A model generated the notes under the pieces. It did no database searches. It was not told where the DNA came from and saw nothing but the letters and a program-made list of their open reading frames with translations. Shown in pieces: positions 1-8,418 of a stretch of DNA of 64,000 nucleotides (positions are counted from its first letter, which is position 1; every line of letters begins with the position of its first letter). The translations under genes were made by a program, and so were the position numbers. Source of the stretch: Marivita geojedonensis (lineage in GTDB: Bacteria; Pseudomonadota; Alphaproteobacteria; Rhodobacterales; Rhodobacteraceae); NCBI RefSeq assembly GCF_002115805.1, contig NZ_JFKC01000011.1, positions 44,103 through 108,102 of the forward strand, read 5' to 3'.

Positions 1-115
1 CTCCCATGATTGCAACGTGTTCGCCTTTGCGAAGAACGAAGTTGGCATCCTGCAGCGCATGTACGCCGCCATAGTGTTTGGTCAGGTTTCGGGTCTCAAG
101 GATGATGTCTGACAT
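1..115 (-). CDS. Sugar ABC transporter ATP-binding protein (5' part only)
   Basis: Only the first 38 codons are visible, because the gene runs off the left edge. The ATG is at 115. The N-terminus reads SDIILETRNLTKHYGGVHAL and then GEHVAIMG, the usual opening of an ABC ATPase just before Walker A. The start lies 12 nt after the stop of the sugar permease (128), so it is the distal gene of that operon. By family and neighbours it should be the duplicated-domain ATPase type (RbsA/MglA-like) that energises sugar uptake, but the second domain cannot be seen. Confidence 0.85.
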   Translation of the reverse strand, partial: MSDIILETRNLTKHYGGVHALQDANFVLRKGEHVAIMG

Positions 116-127
116 GGTGATCCCTCC

Positions 128-1216
128 TCAGGACCGCATCGCGGCGCGTTGCTGACGCCATTGATCCAGAACGACGGCGCTGATGATGATCGCGCCCATG
201 GCCATCAACTGATAGAACGCGTCGAGTTTGATGAAGGTGAAGCCGGACTGGATGACGCCAAAAACCATCGCCCCCAGAACAGTGCCGACGATAGAGCCGC
301 GCCCTCCGGTAAGGCTCACGCCGCCGATTACGGCCATGGCAATGGCGTAGAGTTCGTAGAACTGTCCCATGCCGGCCTGCGCGGTGAGGTTCTTGGAGCT
401 CAGCACGATCGCAGCAAAGGCGGCCAGCATGCCCGCGATCATGTAAACGAGGATCTTGTGACGTTTCACGTTGATGCCCGACATGCGTGCCGCGTCTTCG
501 TTCGAGCCGATGGCGTATGTGTGCTTGCCGTAAACGGTGAATTTCATGATCACGAAGAACACGGCGGCCAGCAGGACGAACCAGACAACAGGCATCATAC
601 CAGCGCCAAGGGCTGCGTACTGTTCGGTCGGAAACGAGACGGGTTGCCCCTTGGTCCACCACTGAGCAATGCCGCGGCAGATCAGGAACATGCCAAGAGT
701 CGCGATGAACGGCGGGATTCGGGTAAGGGCAATGAATGTGCCATTGATCGCGCCGATCAAGGCACCGAAGGCCAACCCCACGAGTATGGGAATGATCACG
801 GGAAGGTCAAACGACCAAGGCCCAAACACGGCCTTTGGGTTCGGGTTGCCGTTGACCAGCTCTGTTTGTGCAAAAGACATCACGATCATAGCCGCCGCGC
901 CGACGAGTGGCCCTGAGGAAAGGTCGATCCCTCCGGAAATGATGACCTGGGTTACTCCAAGCGCGATGATCCCGATGATCGACACCTGCAGGATCACGAT
1001 CTTGATCCGCGCGATGTTGAGGATCGTGCCGTCCCGGTTGGTGTTGAAATCGAACAGCATGCTCTGGCCGTTCATGTAGGGCAGGATCTGTCCGAGAGCC
1101 TCGAAGATCAGAATGATCAAAACCAGCGCGATAAAGACATTGGCCTCGTTCGGCCAGGCGCGCTTGGACTTGTCGTAGGTCAGTCCGCCGATACCGTGTG
1201 ATGTTTGATCTGCCAT
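128..1216 (-). CDS. Sugar ABC transporter permease (RbsC/FrcC-like)
   Basis: A 362-residue inner-membrane permease of the ribose/fructose/inositol family (BPD_transp_2). Many hydrophobic segments are visible, including an early one around residues 28-46 and the family-typical stretch GGIDLSSGPLVGAAA. A conserved region near residue 300 reads GGVSLTGGRGSIVGT. The start ATG at 1216 has a strong GGAGGGG ribosome site. It lies downstream of the binding-protein gene, separated by a 95-nt gap that holds a hairpin, and upstream of the ATPase. The substrate cannot be read from the sequence. The IolI-like isomerase upstream suggests a polyol such as inositol, which is an inference. Confidence 0.93.
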   Translation of the reverse strand: MADQTSHGIGGLTYDKSKRAWPNEANVFIALVLIILIFEALGQILPYMNGQSMLFDFNTNRDGTILNIARIKIVILQVSIIGIIALGVTQVIISGGIDLSSGPLVGAAAMIVMSFAQTELVNGNPNPKAVFGPWSFDLPVIIPILVGLAFGALIGAINGTFIALTRIPPFIATLGMFLICRGIAQWWTKGQPVSFPTEQYAALGAGMMPVVWFVLLAAVFFVIMKFTVYGKHTYAIGSNEDAARMSGINVKRHKILVYMIAGMLAAFAAIVLSSKNLTAQAGMGQFYELYAIAMAVIGGVSLTGGRGSIVGTVLGAMVFGVIQSGFTFIKLDAFYQLMAMGAIIISAVVLDQWRQQRAAMRS

Positions 1217-1259
1217 TTTCCCCTCCGCACGCCCGTTCTGCGCGCTGCTCGCGTTGCAG

Positions 1260-1292
1260 TCGGGACGGCGCGAAGTTGGTGCGCCGCCCCGA
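1260..1292 (-). other. Hairpin between binding-protein and permease genes
   Basis: Inverted repeat: arms of five and six pairs (TCGGG...CCCGA and CGGCGC...GCGCCG) separated by one A/C mismatch, with a 9-nt loop. It starts about 20 nt after the binding-protein stop. There is no U-tract, so it looks like an mRNA-stabilising or attenuating hairpin rather than a simple terminator. Confidence 0.6.
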
Positions 1293-1311
1293 TCTTCTCA
1301 GTCGTTCAGGC

Positions 1312-2256
1312 TCAGTTTTTGCTCAGGAAGTTGTCGATGTTAGCCGGGGTGACCAGCTGGAACGGGATGTAGACTTTCTGATCGACATCTTCGCCACGGG
1401 CCAGCGCCAGAGCTGCGTCGACCGACCCTTCACCCTGACCGAACGCATCCTGGAAAACGGTTGCATCGAGATCGCCCGCCTGCATCGCAACCAGAGCGTC
1501 CTGAGTGGCGTCTACGCCGACCACAACCACGTCTTCCATCGAGATGCCTGCGGCCTTCATCGCCTGGATCGCGCCGATGGCCATTTCGTCATTGTTTGCG
1601 AAGACCACCTGGAAGTCTTCACCCGAGGACAACCAGTTGGTCATCAGATCCTGCGCTTCGTCGCGCGACCAGTTTGCCGTCTGGCGGTCGATGATCGAGA
1701 TGAAGTTGCACATGTCGATGCCGAGAATGTCATCGACATCCTTGGTGCGCTGTACCGCCGCCTGGTTGGACAGCTGCCCCATCAGCAGGTAGCCGGATGC
1801 GCCACCGCTGTGCCCCATGGCACGCAGCATCTTGCAGGCTTCGAATGCGGCGAGTGTACCGGACTCGATTTCGTTCGAGGCGACGAACGCCTGATCGTCG
1901 GGAAGTGTGTCCACGTTGACAGGTTGGCGGTTCACATAGACGAGCGGTACGCCGGCAGAAGCGGCGGCCTGTGTCATGGCTTCGGTTGCGTTGGTGTCGA
2001 CGGCGTTCACGATGATCGCGTCAACGCCGGACGCGACGAAGTTGTTGATCTGGTCAAGCTGACGGGCCACGTCATCCTGTGCGTCTTCAACAACGAGATC
2101 CACGCCATCGATGCCGGACGCATAGTCTTCCATGCCGTTCCGCATGACGGTCAGGAAGTTGTCGTCAAAGCGGGCAATCGACACGCCGATTGTCTCCGCA
2201 AACGACGCCGAGGACATCAACGACAGCGTGACTGCAGCAATAAGAGTTTTCTTCAT
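1312..2256 (-). CDS. Sugar ABC transporter periplasmic binding protein
   Basis: A 314-residue substrate-binding protein of the ribose-binding (Peripla_BP_4) family. A signal peptide covers residues 1-20, with probable cleavage at SASFA/ETIGVS. The mature N-terminus (GVSIARFDDNFLTVMRNGME) and the segments VDAIIVNAVDTNAT and VVFANNDEMAIGAIQAMKAAG are typical of this fold. The ATG at 2256 is preferred over an upstream in-frame start because it is preceded by GGAGG and begins the signal peptide. It binds the solute in the periplasm and passes it to the permease at 128-1216. The ligand is unknown. Confidence 0.93.
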   Translation of the reverse strand: MKKTLIAAVTLSLMSSASFAETIGVSIARFDDNFLTVMRNGMEDYASGIDGVDLVVEDAQDDVARQLDQINNFVASGVDAIIVNAVDTNATEAMTQAAASAGVPLVYVNRQPVNVDTLPDDQAFVASNEIESGTLAAFEACKMLRAMGHSGGASGYLLMGQLSNQAAVQRTKDVDDILGIDMCNFISIIDRQTANWSRDEAQDLMTNWLSSGEDFQVVFANNDEMAIGAIQAMKAAGISMEDVVVVGVDATQDALVAMQAGDLDATVFQDAFGQGEGSVDAALALARGEDVDQKVYIPFQLVTPANIDNFLSKN

Positions 2257-2333
2257 GGTTTCCTCCCTAAACGGTGTCCGGCACACCAAACTCAAAACCG
2301 GAAGCCCCGCTGGCGGGGCGGTTGGTCGTCCCT

Positions 2334-3149
2334 TCAGGCGGCGTGCGCCTGAAGTTCGGAAGCGATAAAGTCAAAGGATCTCCGGATTGCACTGTACGGA
2401 TCCGTCAGCGCGTGGGTTTCCGGTGAAAAGCATTCGTAGGAGACCGGGCCGTCATATCCTGCCGAGAGCAGCGCAGCGATTTGGTCGATGTTGCCAAGAC
2501 GGTCCGAGGCATCGATGAGAACGCGGTGTTCGTCTTCCATTTGCCCCAATGTCAGCGCGGGATCGACGACGCCGGAGATGTGCACAATGCCTGTCATCTG
2601 GGGGAAGAAAGTGTCTTCCTCGGCCAGTGTATGGTGAAACGTATCGTGCACGATGCGCATATGCGTTTCGCCGCCGATGGACCGGATCGTGTCCACCAGC
2701 TCTGCCTTGTGGCGCAGCGACGAGCGCTGGAAACCCAGCGGTTCCACAAGGCCGATGAGTTCGGCATCCTGCAGCAATGGAAGGATGGCTCGCAGCGCGA
2801 CGCGCAGATTTGCCTGCCGCTCACCGTTGCCAAGGGCGGTTCCATCGTTGCGGGGGATCAGGCTGATCGTATCGGCGCCAGCCTCTTTGGCGATCCCGAT
2901 AAGGGCTTTCACCGCGTCTTCGCGCTCTGCCGACCAGTCATTGAAGGGATACACCTGGCTCACACCGAATAGGCTGAGGCCCTTGTCCTGCGCGATACGT
3001 CCGGCGTCCGCAGGGGAGCGCCCGTCGAAGAGGGGCTGGTCGATGTCATTGCGGACCTCGACCCCGGCGCATCCCAGTTTGGATGCAAGGTCCAGAAACG
3101 CCACATAGTCCAGACCGGGCACGGTCATGTGGTTCAGAGCCGTCTTCAT
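2334..3149 (-). CDS. TIM-barrel sugar isomerase/epimerase (IolI-like)
   Basis: A 271-residue AP-endonuclease-2-like TIM barrel. Metal-ligand motifs typical of IolI and hydroxypyruvate isomerases are visible: LVEPLGF (Glu), RIVHDTFHH (Asp/His), GIVHISGV (His) and VSYECFSPE (Glu). Members act on keto-polyols or sugars, for example 2-keto-myo-inositol in IolI. The ATG at 3149 follows a GGAGG site and is chosen over an upstream in-frame start at 3194. It is the first gene of the operon that continues into the binding protein 77 nt later, so it probably acts on the imported sugar or on an early intermediate. The exact reaction is uncertain. Confidence 0.8.
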   Translation of the reverse strand: MKTALNHMTVPGLDYVAFLDLASKLGCAGVEVRNDIDQPLFDGRSPADAGRIAQDKGLSLFGVSQVYPFNDWSAEREDAVKALIGIAKEAGADTISLIPRNDGTALGNGERQANLRVALRAILPLLQDAELIGLVEPLGFQRSSLRHKAELVDTIRSIGGETHMRIVHDTFHHTLAEEDTFFPQMTGIVHISGVVDPALTLGQMEDEHRVLIDASDRLGNIDQIAALLSAGYDGPVSYECFSPETHALTDPYSAIRRSFDFIASELQAHAA

Positions 3150-3261
3150 TTTTCCTCCCAGCGCAGCTCCGCCAACCTCTTCGGGTCGTGTCAAAGCCTG
3201 CCTTACGGAAGGTAACCTGTCGTCAATTGTGAGATTCGGTCAATGCTACGCGCGTAAAAAT

Positions 3262-3277
3262 GCGTCATTCATGACGC
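3262..3277. promoter_or_regulatory. Perfect dyad, candidate LacI-family operator 1
   Basis: GCGTCAT-TC-ATGACGC, a perfect 7-bp inverted repeat with a 2-nt spacer. It lies 113 nt upstream of the isomerase start codon, in the only regulatory gap between the LacI-type gene and the operon it probably controls. Confidence 0.5.
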
Positions 3278-3293
3278 TTTCCAGGCCGCAATA

Positions 3294-3311
3294 ATGACGT
3301 AAACACGTCAT
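3294..3311. promoter_or_regulatory. Perfect dyad, candidate LacI-family operator 2
   Basis: ATGACGT-AAAC-ACGTCAT, a perfect 7-bp inverted repeat with a 4-nt spacer and the same ATGACG half-site as the dyad at 3262. Its end overlaps the stop codon of the repressor gene. A single AACGTCAT half-site also lies just upstream of the repressor gene at about 4363-4370, so autoregulation is possible. Confidence 0.45.
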
Positions 3312-4342
3312 CATACGATTTCAGGCAGGATCAGCACCGGGTCGAGAAACAGCTGCCCGAATACGCCGTCCTCACCATGCAGCGAGGTCTTGACCATCAT
3401 ATCCACCACATCATCGCAAACCTTGGCCAGCGGTGTGGAAATCACCATGGTGGCATATCCATCGATCAATGCTGCGCGGCTCTCGGCCGTCAGTTCGTTT
3501 ACCACGAGCGCCACTTTTGGTTCGGAATGAACCTCGCGCAAAGCGGCGATCGCCCCCTCCATGCCGCCACCTGCCACGTAGATACCCTTGAGATCCGGGT
3601 GACGGTGAATGAGGTCGAGCGTTGCCTCGTAGGTCAGTTGGCGTGTCTCGAGGTTCACGAGCGTGTCCAGAACCTGAAACCCACGCCCGGTTTCCCGGAC
3701 AAATGATCGGAATCCCACTTCGCGAAGATCGTGCCCGTGCCAACGGTTGCCGCCGACGAAAATGGCCAGCTTGCCCGGTTCATGCACGGTTTTGGTGATC
3801 AGCCACGCAGCCTGCCTTCCGATCTTCATATTGTTCATGCCGACATAGCAACTGCGGATGCCCTGCGCGAAATCATTGAGCATCGAGAATACTGGAACGT
3901 CTTTGTCCTTCAGATCCTGAACGACGCGGTCAAGTTTGGGGTCATTCACCGCAACCCCGGCGATCGAGTCACAGGAGGCTCCAAGCTCTGACAGCAGTTC
4001 GGCGAATTCGGACGGCGATTGAGAAGACGCGTATCGGATTACGGCCTGCCCCCGGATATCCGAGCGTTCAGACACCGCGCGTTCTATCTCGCGTGCGAAA
4101 TTCTTATAAAACTCCTGAGACTGCTTCAGAAGCACAAATCCCAGCCGAAGCTCTGGCAGGGACTCATTCAGCCGCCCCTGGAAGAGCCCGGTTCCATGGT
4201 AGCCGATGCGATGTGCAGCTTCGGAAATCCTGCGTATGGTTTCGGGCCGTACTTTGGCCCGACCGTTGATTGCCCGGTCAACGGTGGTCACGCTCACCCC
4301 GGCTTCGCGGGCAACGTCCTTGATGGTGACTCGGTCAGCCAC
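3311..4342 (-). CDS. LacI-family transcriptional regulator
   Basis: A 343-residue repressor. The N-terminal helix-turn-helix reads VTIKDVAREAGVSVTTVDRA followed by INGRAKVRPETIRRI, and a periplasmic-binding-protein-like effector domain follows (from LRLGFVLL, about residue 66, to the C-terminus). The start is a GTG at 4342 preceded by GGAGA. It is on the same strand and upstream of the sugar-uptake operon with a 161-nt gap carrying two dyads, so it is likely the local sugar-responsive repressor. The effector is not predictable. Confidence 0.92.
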   Translation of the reverse strand: MADRVTIKDVAREAGVSVTTVDRAINGRAKVRPETIRRISEAAHRIGYHGTGLFQGRLNESLPELRLGFVLLKQSQEFYKNFAREIERAVSERSDIRGQAVIRYASSQSPSEFAELLSELGASCDSIAGVAVNDPKLDRVVQDLKDKDVPVFSMLNDFAQGIRSCYVGMNNMKIGRQAAWLITKTVHEPGKLAIFVGGNRWHGHDLREVGFRSFVRETGRGFQVLDTLVNLETRQLTYEATLDLIHRHPDLKGIYVAGGGMEGAIAALREVHSEPKVALVVNELTAESRAALIDGYATMVISTPLAKVCDDVVDMMVKTSLHGEDGVFGQLFLDPVLILPEIV

Positions 4343-4435
4343 GCAGTCTCCTATGGCGAAATAACGTCATTGGATGATAGCTTTGCAGCAAGTCACTTGC
4401 CAGATCAAAGTTAGCAGGCTTGTTTATTCGACACG

Positions 4436-4467
4436 AAACACCCCCAGCCGTCTGGCCGGGGGTGTTT
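4436..4467 (-). terminator. Rho-independent terminator of the NCS2 permease gene
   Basis: Perfect 10-bp stem (AAACACCCCC...GGGGGTGTTT) with a 12-nt loop, 21 nt after the permease stop on the minus strand. The descending arm ends in TTT. It may also act in the opposite direction. Confidence 0.75.
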
Positions 4468-4488
4468 GCATAATTGGATCTGCTGCCG

Positions 4489-5904
4489 TTATTCGCCGGG
4501 CATAGATCCTGAGCCGTGACCGGACATGCCGCCCGAAACTTCCTCGGTCGATTCACTTGCCAGTTCCTGTGGCAGGACGAGGTTGAGAACGATGGCGATA
4601 AGCGCGGCAGGCAGGATGCCGGAGGTGGCGAGCACCTTGATCGTCTGCGGCAGGTACTGCAACGCGCCGGGTTCGAGTTGCAGGCCAAGGCCCAGCGACA
4701 GAGCAATCGCGAAGATCACCATGTTGCGGCGGTTCCAGTTCACATCAGACAGCATCGAAATACCGGCCGCGACGACCATGCCGAACATGACGATCACACC
4801 GCCGCCCAGCACTTCGATCGGGACCGACGAGATCACCGCGCCCACTTTGGGCACGAGGCCGCAGAGGATCAGGAACAGCGCGCCGATGGTGACGACGCCC
4901 CGGCTCATCACGCCGGTCATGGCGATCAGGCCAACGTTCTGGCTGAAGGAGGTGTTGGGCAGCGCGCCAAATAGGCCCGAGACGGCAGTCCCGAGACCGT
5001 CGGCAAAGGTCGCGCCCTGGATTTCCTTGTCGGTGGCTTCGCGGCCCGCGCCTCCTTTGGTGATGCCCGACACGTCGCCCACGGTTTCCACCGCCGAGAC
5101 AAAGGACATCAGGCAGAAGCCGAGGATTGCGGCGAAGGAGAACTCCAACCCGAAATGCAGCGGGTTCGGCAAGGCGAAACTCGCCGCACGCCCCACGTTG
5201 CCCAGGTTCACCTGACCCAGAGCGAAGGCCACGACGTAGCCGACCAGGAGGCCGACCAGAACCGCCGAGACCGACAGCATGCCACGGGTGAAGAACTTGA
5301 GCCCCAGCGTGACGATGATCACGGTGCCGGCCATCGTCCAGTTCAGCAGAGAGCCGTACTCTTCGGTCCCGATGGCGGGAACGCCGCCTGCGGCGTATTG
5401 GATACCCACCTTGACCAGCGCGAGGCCGATCATCGTGACGACAAGGCCCGTGACCAGCGGCGGCAAGGCAAAGCGTAGCTTGCCGATGAACAGGCCGAGG
5501 AAGGCGTGAAACAGGCCGCCGACAAGGATGCCGCCCATCAGCACCGCGATGGCATCGACGCCCTTGCCGGCGACCAGCGGGATCATGATCGGGATGAAGG
5601 CAAAGCTGGTGCCCTGCACGATGGGCAGCCGCGCGCCGACTGGACCGAAGCCGATGGTCTGGAACAGCGTGGCGATGCCTGCAAAGAACATCGACATCTG
5701 GATCATGTAGATCATCTGGGGGAAATCGGGGCTGTTGGAACCAAAGCCGAAGCCCGCCGCGCCGCAGACGATGATTGCCGGGGTGACGTTGGACACGAAC
5801 ATCGCCAGAACGTGCTGGATGCCCAGGGGCACCGCCTTGGCGATGGGGGGTGTGTAATTCGGATCGCGGAGCTGCTCCGGCGTGCCGATGGATGCGTCTG
5901 ACAT
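4489..5904 (-). CDS. NCS2-family xanthine/urate permease
   Basis: A 471-residue nucleobase:cation symporter of the NCS2 family (uracil-xanthine permease group) with about a dozen hydrophobic segments. The family signature near residue 320 reads QNVGLIAMTG, and the preceding TM segment contains SFVSAVETVGD, a substrate-site region in these carriers. The ATG at 5904 follows GGAGAAGG. It sits immediately downstream of the ureidoglycolate lyase gene on the same strand, so it most likely imports xanthine or urate for the adjacent degradation pathway. Substrate preference between xanthine and urate is inferred from neighbours only. The C-terminal tail is rich in Ser, Gly and Met. Confidence 0.9.
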   Translation of the reverse strand: MSDASIGTPEQLRDPNYTPPIAKAVPLGIQHVLAMFVSNVTPAIIVCGAAGFGFGSNSPDFPQMIYMIQMSMFFAGIATLFQTIGFGPVGARLPIVQGTSFAFIPIMIPLVAGKGVDAIAVLMGGILVGGLFHAFLGLFIGKLRFALPPLVTGLVVTMIGLALVKVGIQYAAGGVPAIGTEEYGSLLNWTMAGTVIIVTLGLKFFTRGMLSVSAVLVGLLVGYVVAFALGQVNLGNVGRAASFALPNPLHFGLEFSFAAILGFCLMSFVSAVETVGDVSGITKGGAGREATDKEIQGATFADGLGTAVSGLFGALPNTSFSQNVGLIAMTGVMSRGVVTIGALFLILCGLVPKVGAVISSVPIEVLGGGVIVMFGMVVAAGISMLSDVNWNRRNMVIFAIALSLGLGLQLEPGALQYLPQTIKVLATSGILPAALIAIVLNLVLPQELASESTEEVSGGMSGHGSGSMPGE

Positions 5905-5970
5905 GGTTCCTTCTCCCTCGTAACCACTTGTTTTATTGCCGGACGCCCCTCCTCAAAGGCGGCCGGTTCG

Positions 5971-6462
5971 TTAACTTCCGTCGATCACCTCGTAGGGGGT
6001 GTCGAGCCAGTGTTCCTGCAGATTTTTGCCGTCTCCGATCCGGTCGATGACGACGAAAAGGCCGCTGCCTGCCAGCGGGGTCAGAACCCCGTGCCAGGTG
6101 TTGCGGTGCAGATTGATCGCCTGACCCGCCTGGGTCAGGAACGCGCGGGGTGTGCCGGGTTTGCCATCGGCGTCCGGAGCGACGATCGCAAGAAAGGGAT
6201 CGTGGCTCATCGGGACGAAGGCCTGACTGCCCAGCGGGTGCCGCTCCAGCAGGTCGAGCGTGTAGGGCAGGCTGCGCAGCTCGGCCTTGAATATGCTGAT
6301 CCCGGCGCGGCCATCGGCGAAGTCGAGCGTCGCGCGGTCGTGGTAGCGGCCGCACAGACCCTGGTTGATGATCTTGTCCGGCGCACCTGCGCAATCGAGC
6401 AGGTCGCCGAACGGGGCGAAGGCGTCCGCTGTCAGCGGCTCTGTCTGAATCTGACGGGTCAT
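5971..6462 (-). CDS. allA: Ureidoglycolate lyase
   Basis: A 163-residue cupin-type enzyme that splits ureidoglycolate into glyoxylate and urea. Family motifs visible include the N-terminal AFAPFGDLLD, HPLGSQAFVPM, and the late INLHRNTWHG with the metal-ligand histidines, ending FVVIDR. Length matches AllA (about 160 residues). Its ATG overlaps the stop of the PuuE-UraD gene by 4 nt, which implies translational coupling. The enzyme that makes ureidoglycolate from allantoate is not in the window. Confidence 0.93.
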   Translation of the reverse strand: MTRQIQTEPLTADAFAPFGDLLDCAGAPDKIINQGLCGRYHDRATLDFADGRAGISIFKAELRSLPYTLDLLERHPLGSQAFVPMSHDPFLAIVAPDADGKPGTPRAFLTQAGQAINLHRNTWHGVLTPLAGSGLFVVIDRIGDGKNLQEHWLDTPYEVIDGS

Positions 6463-7871
6463 GCGCCAAGCTTGTCCAAAAGCCGCAGCTCGGCGATGCG
6501 TTCGACCTGACGGCAGGCTTCGGCGAATTCGGTGGCGCGGTCGTTGCCGATGCGGCGGTGGAAGGCGTCGAGGATGCTGGCCTTGGTGTTGTCCTTGACC
6601 GCGATGATGAACGGAAACCCGTGGCGCGCGACGTAATCGGCGTTGAGTTTCTGGAACGTGGCGCGTTCGTCGTCGGTCAGCATGTCGAGGCCGGCACCGG
6701 CCTGTTCTGCGGTGGACTCGGCAGTAAGCCGTCCGGCAGCGGCGAGTTTGCCGGCAAGGTCGGGGTGGGCGTTCAGCACGCCGAGGCGTTCCTCATCCGA
6801 CGCGCTGCGGAAGGCGCGGCAGAGCAGGTTGTGTACGCCACGCGCCGTGTCGTGGGTTGGGCCGGATTCATAGGCGCAGGCGCGTTCGGCAATCCAGGGG
6901 GAATGCTCGAAGATACCGCCAAAGGCCGCGACGAAGTCGTCCTGGCTCATCTCGGACGGGCGCTGCGCGGTGGGGGCCGGGTGTTCCCTTGCCCAATGCT
7001 GCGCGATCTGCTGGCGGGTGGCGAACCAGACGCCGTCGTGCCCCGCCATGTAATCCAGCGCGCGCTTCAGCGCAGCCGCGCGACCGGGGCGGCCGACGAT
7101 GCGGCAATGCAGGCCGATGGAGAGCATCTTGGGCGAGCCTTCGATGCCTTCGGCATAAAGGTAATCGAAGCTGTCCTTGAGGTAGCTTTCGAACTGGTCG
7201 CCATTGGTATATCCCGCCTGGATGCCGAACCGCATGTCATTGCAGTCCATCGTGTAGGGCATGATGAGCTGGTCGATATCCCCGAACCGCATCCAATAGG
7301 GCAGGTCGTCGGCATAGCTGTCGGCGACATAGTCGAAGCCGCCCTGTTCCGCGACAAGCCGGATCGTGTTGTTGGAACAGCGCCCGGTGTACCACCCCTT
7401 GGGCGGTTCCCCGACCACTTCGGTGTGCAGGCGGATCGCCTCGAGGATCTGTGCGCGTTCCTCGTCTTCGGGCATGTCCTTGTGTTCGACCCATTTCAGA
7501 CCGTGCGAGGCGATTTCCCACCCGGCATCCTTCATCGCGGCGACCTGTTCAGGCGCGCGGGCAAGCGCCGTGGCGACGCCGTAGATGGTGATGGGAATGT
7601 CCTTCATCATCCGGTGCAGGCGCCAGAACCCGGCGCGCGAGCCGTATTCGTAGATGGATTCCATGTTCCAGTGCCGTTGACCCGGCCAGGGCTGCGCGCC
7701 GGTGATCTCGGACAGGAACGCCTCCGAGGCCTTGTCGCCATGCAGGATGTTGTTCTCGCCGCCCTCTTCGTAATTGAGCACGATCTGAACGGCGATCTTT
7801 GCACCCTTTGGCCAGTTGGCCTTGGGTGGGTTGGCGCCATAGCCTATCATGTCGCGTGGATAGCGTTGCAC
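6459..7871 (-). CDS. Bifunctional allantoinase (PuuE) / OHCU decarboxylase (UraD)
   Basis: A 470-residue fusion. Residues 1 to about 300 are a polysaccharide-deacetylase-fold allantoinase (PuuE type: MIGYGANPP, VLNYEEGGENN, EIASHGLKWVEH, GWYTGRCSNNT), which opens allantoin to allantoate. Residues about 315-470 are a UraD domain (MSQDDFVAAFGG, LNAHPDLAGKLA with the catalytic His, FPFIIAVKDN), which converts OHCU to (S)-allantoin. The two parts catalyse consecutive steps. The start is a GTG at 7871 with GGAGG 8 nt upstream. Divergent from the HIU hydrolase gene across 148 nt, it is the first gene of an operon with allA. Confidence 0.93.
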   Translation of the reverse strand: MQRYPRDMIGYGANPPKANWPKGAKIAVQIVLNYEEGGENNILHGDKASEAFLSEITGAQPWPGQRHWNMESIYEYGSRAGFWRLHRMMKDIPITIYGVATALARAPEQVAAMKDAGWEIASHGLKWVEHKDMPEDEERAQILEAIRLHTEVVGEPPKGWYTGRCSNNTIRLVAEQGGFDYVADSYADDLPYWMRFGDIDQLIMPYTMDCNDMRFGIQAGYTNGDQFESYLKDSFDYLYAEGIEGSPKMLSIGLHCRIVGRPGRAAALKRALDYMAGHDGVWFATRQQIAQHWAREHPAPTAQRPSEMSQDDFVAAFGGIFEHSPWIAERACAYESGPTHDTARGVHNLLCRAFRSASDEERLGVLNAHPDLAGKLAAAGRLTAESTAEQAGAGLDMLTDDERATFQKLNADYVARHGFPFIIAVKDNTKASILDAFHRRIGNDRATEFAEACRQVERIAELRLLDKLGA

Positions 7872-8019
7872 GTCGGTGTCCTCCTGATCGGTTGTCTTTG
7901 TAATCCGAATAATCGAATTCCTTTTTCAAGAAATCCCGAAAGCTGTCTCAAATGGCTTACAGTTTGCGCATTTCGGACGGATGGCTGCATAAAGAGGCAG
8001 TTGATCACAGGAGGCCGCG

Positions 8020-8376
8020 ATGTCCGGTTATTTGACGACCCATGTTCTGGATACCGCCAAGGGCTGCCCGGCCGAGGGGATCAGGATCGTTCTTTACCGT
8101 GTGACCGATTCCGGCACCGAGCAGATCGCCGAGACAGTAACCAATGACGATGGGCGCACCGACAGCCCGATCTTGCCGGTTGATGCGTTCCAGACCGGAA
8201 CCTACGAGTTGGTGTTCTTCGCGGGCGACTACCTGCGCGCGACCGGGCAGGCTGGGGCCGATCCGCTGTTTCTGGATGAGGTGCCGATCCGGTTCGGCAT
8301 GTCGGATGCAGCGGCGCATTACCATGTGCCGCTTTTGCTATCTCCGTATGGGTATTCGACCTATCGGGGGAGTTGA
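8020..8376 (+). CDS. 5-hydroxyisourate hydrolase (transthyretin-like)
   Basis: A 118-residue transthyretin-related protein (PucM/HiuH/UraH). The N-terminal [14 protein letters not shown] and the C-terminal tetrapeptide YRGS are the diagnostic active-site signatures. It hydrolyses 5-hydroxyisourate, the product of urate oxidase (11948-13174), to OHCU, which is the substrate of the UraD domain at 6459-7871. There is no signal peptide, so it acts in the cytoplasm. An ATG at 8020 is preceded by AGGAGG. Divergent from puuE-uraD. Confidence 0.95.
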   Translation: MSGYLTTHVLDTAKGCPAEGIRIVLYRVTDSGTEQIAETVTNDDGRTDSPILPVDAFQTGTYELVFFAGDYLRATGQAGADPLFLDEVPIRFGMSDAAAHYHVPLLLSPYGYSTYRGS

Positions 8377-8398
8377 GCCCAGGCTCAGACTGGGGCTC
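8375..8398 (+). terminator. Weak hairpin at end of HIU hydrolase gene
   Basis: GAGCCC-AG ... CT-GGGGCTC forms an imperfect stem (one bulged base) overlapping the stop codon. No U-run follows, so termination is uncertain. Confidence 0.3.
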
Positions 8399-8418
8399 GT
8401 ACGGTAAGCGCGAATGTC

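Noticed and set aside
149..916. Long open frame on the plus strand opposite the sugar permease
   Set aside because: It is a GC-rich antisense shadow of the permease gene. Its translation is rich in His, Asp, Gln and Arg with no domain, and the opposite frame encodes a clear BPD_transp_2 protein.
6558..8147. 529-codon plus-strand frame over puuE-uraD
   Set aside because: Antisense to a well-supported fusion enzyme and running into the HIU hydrolase gene in another frame. No recognisable motifs and no ribosome site.
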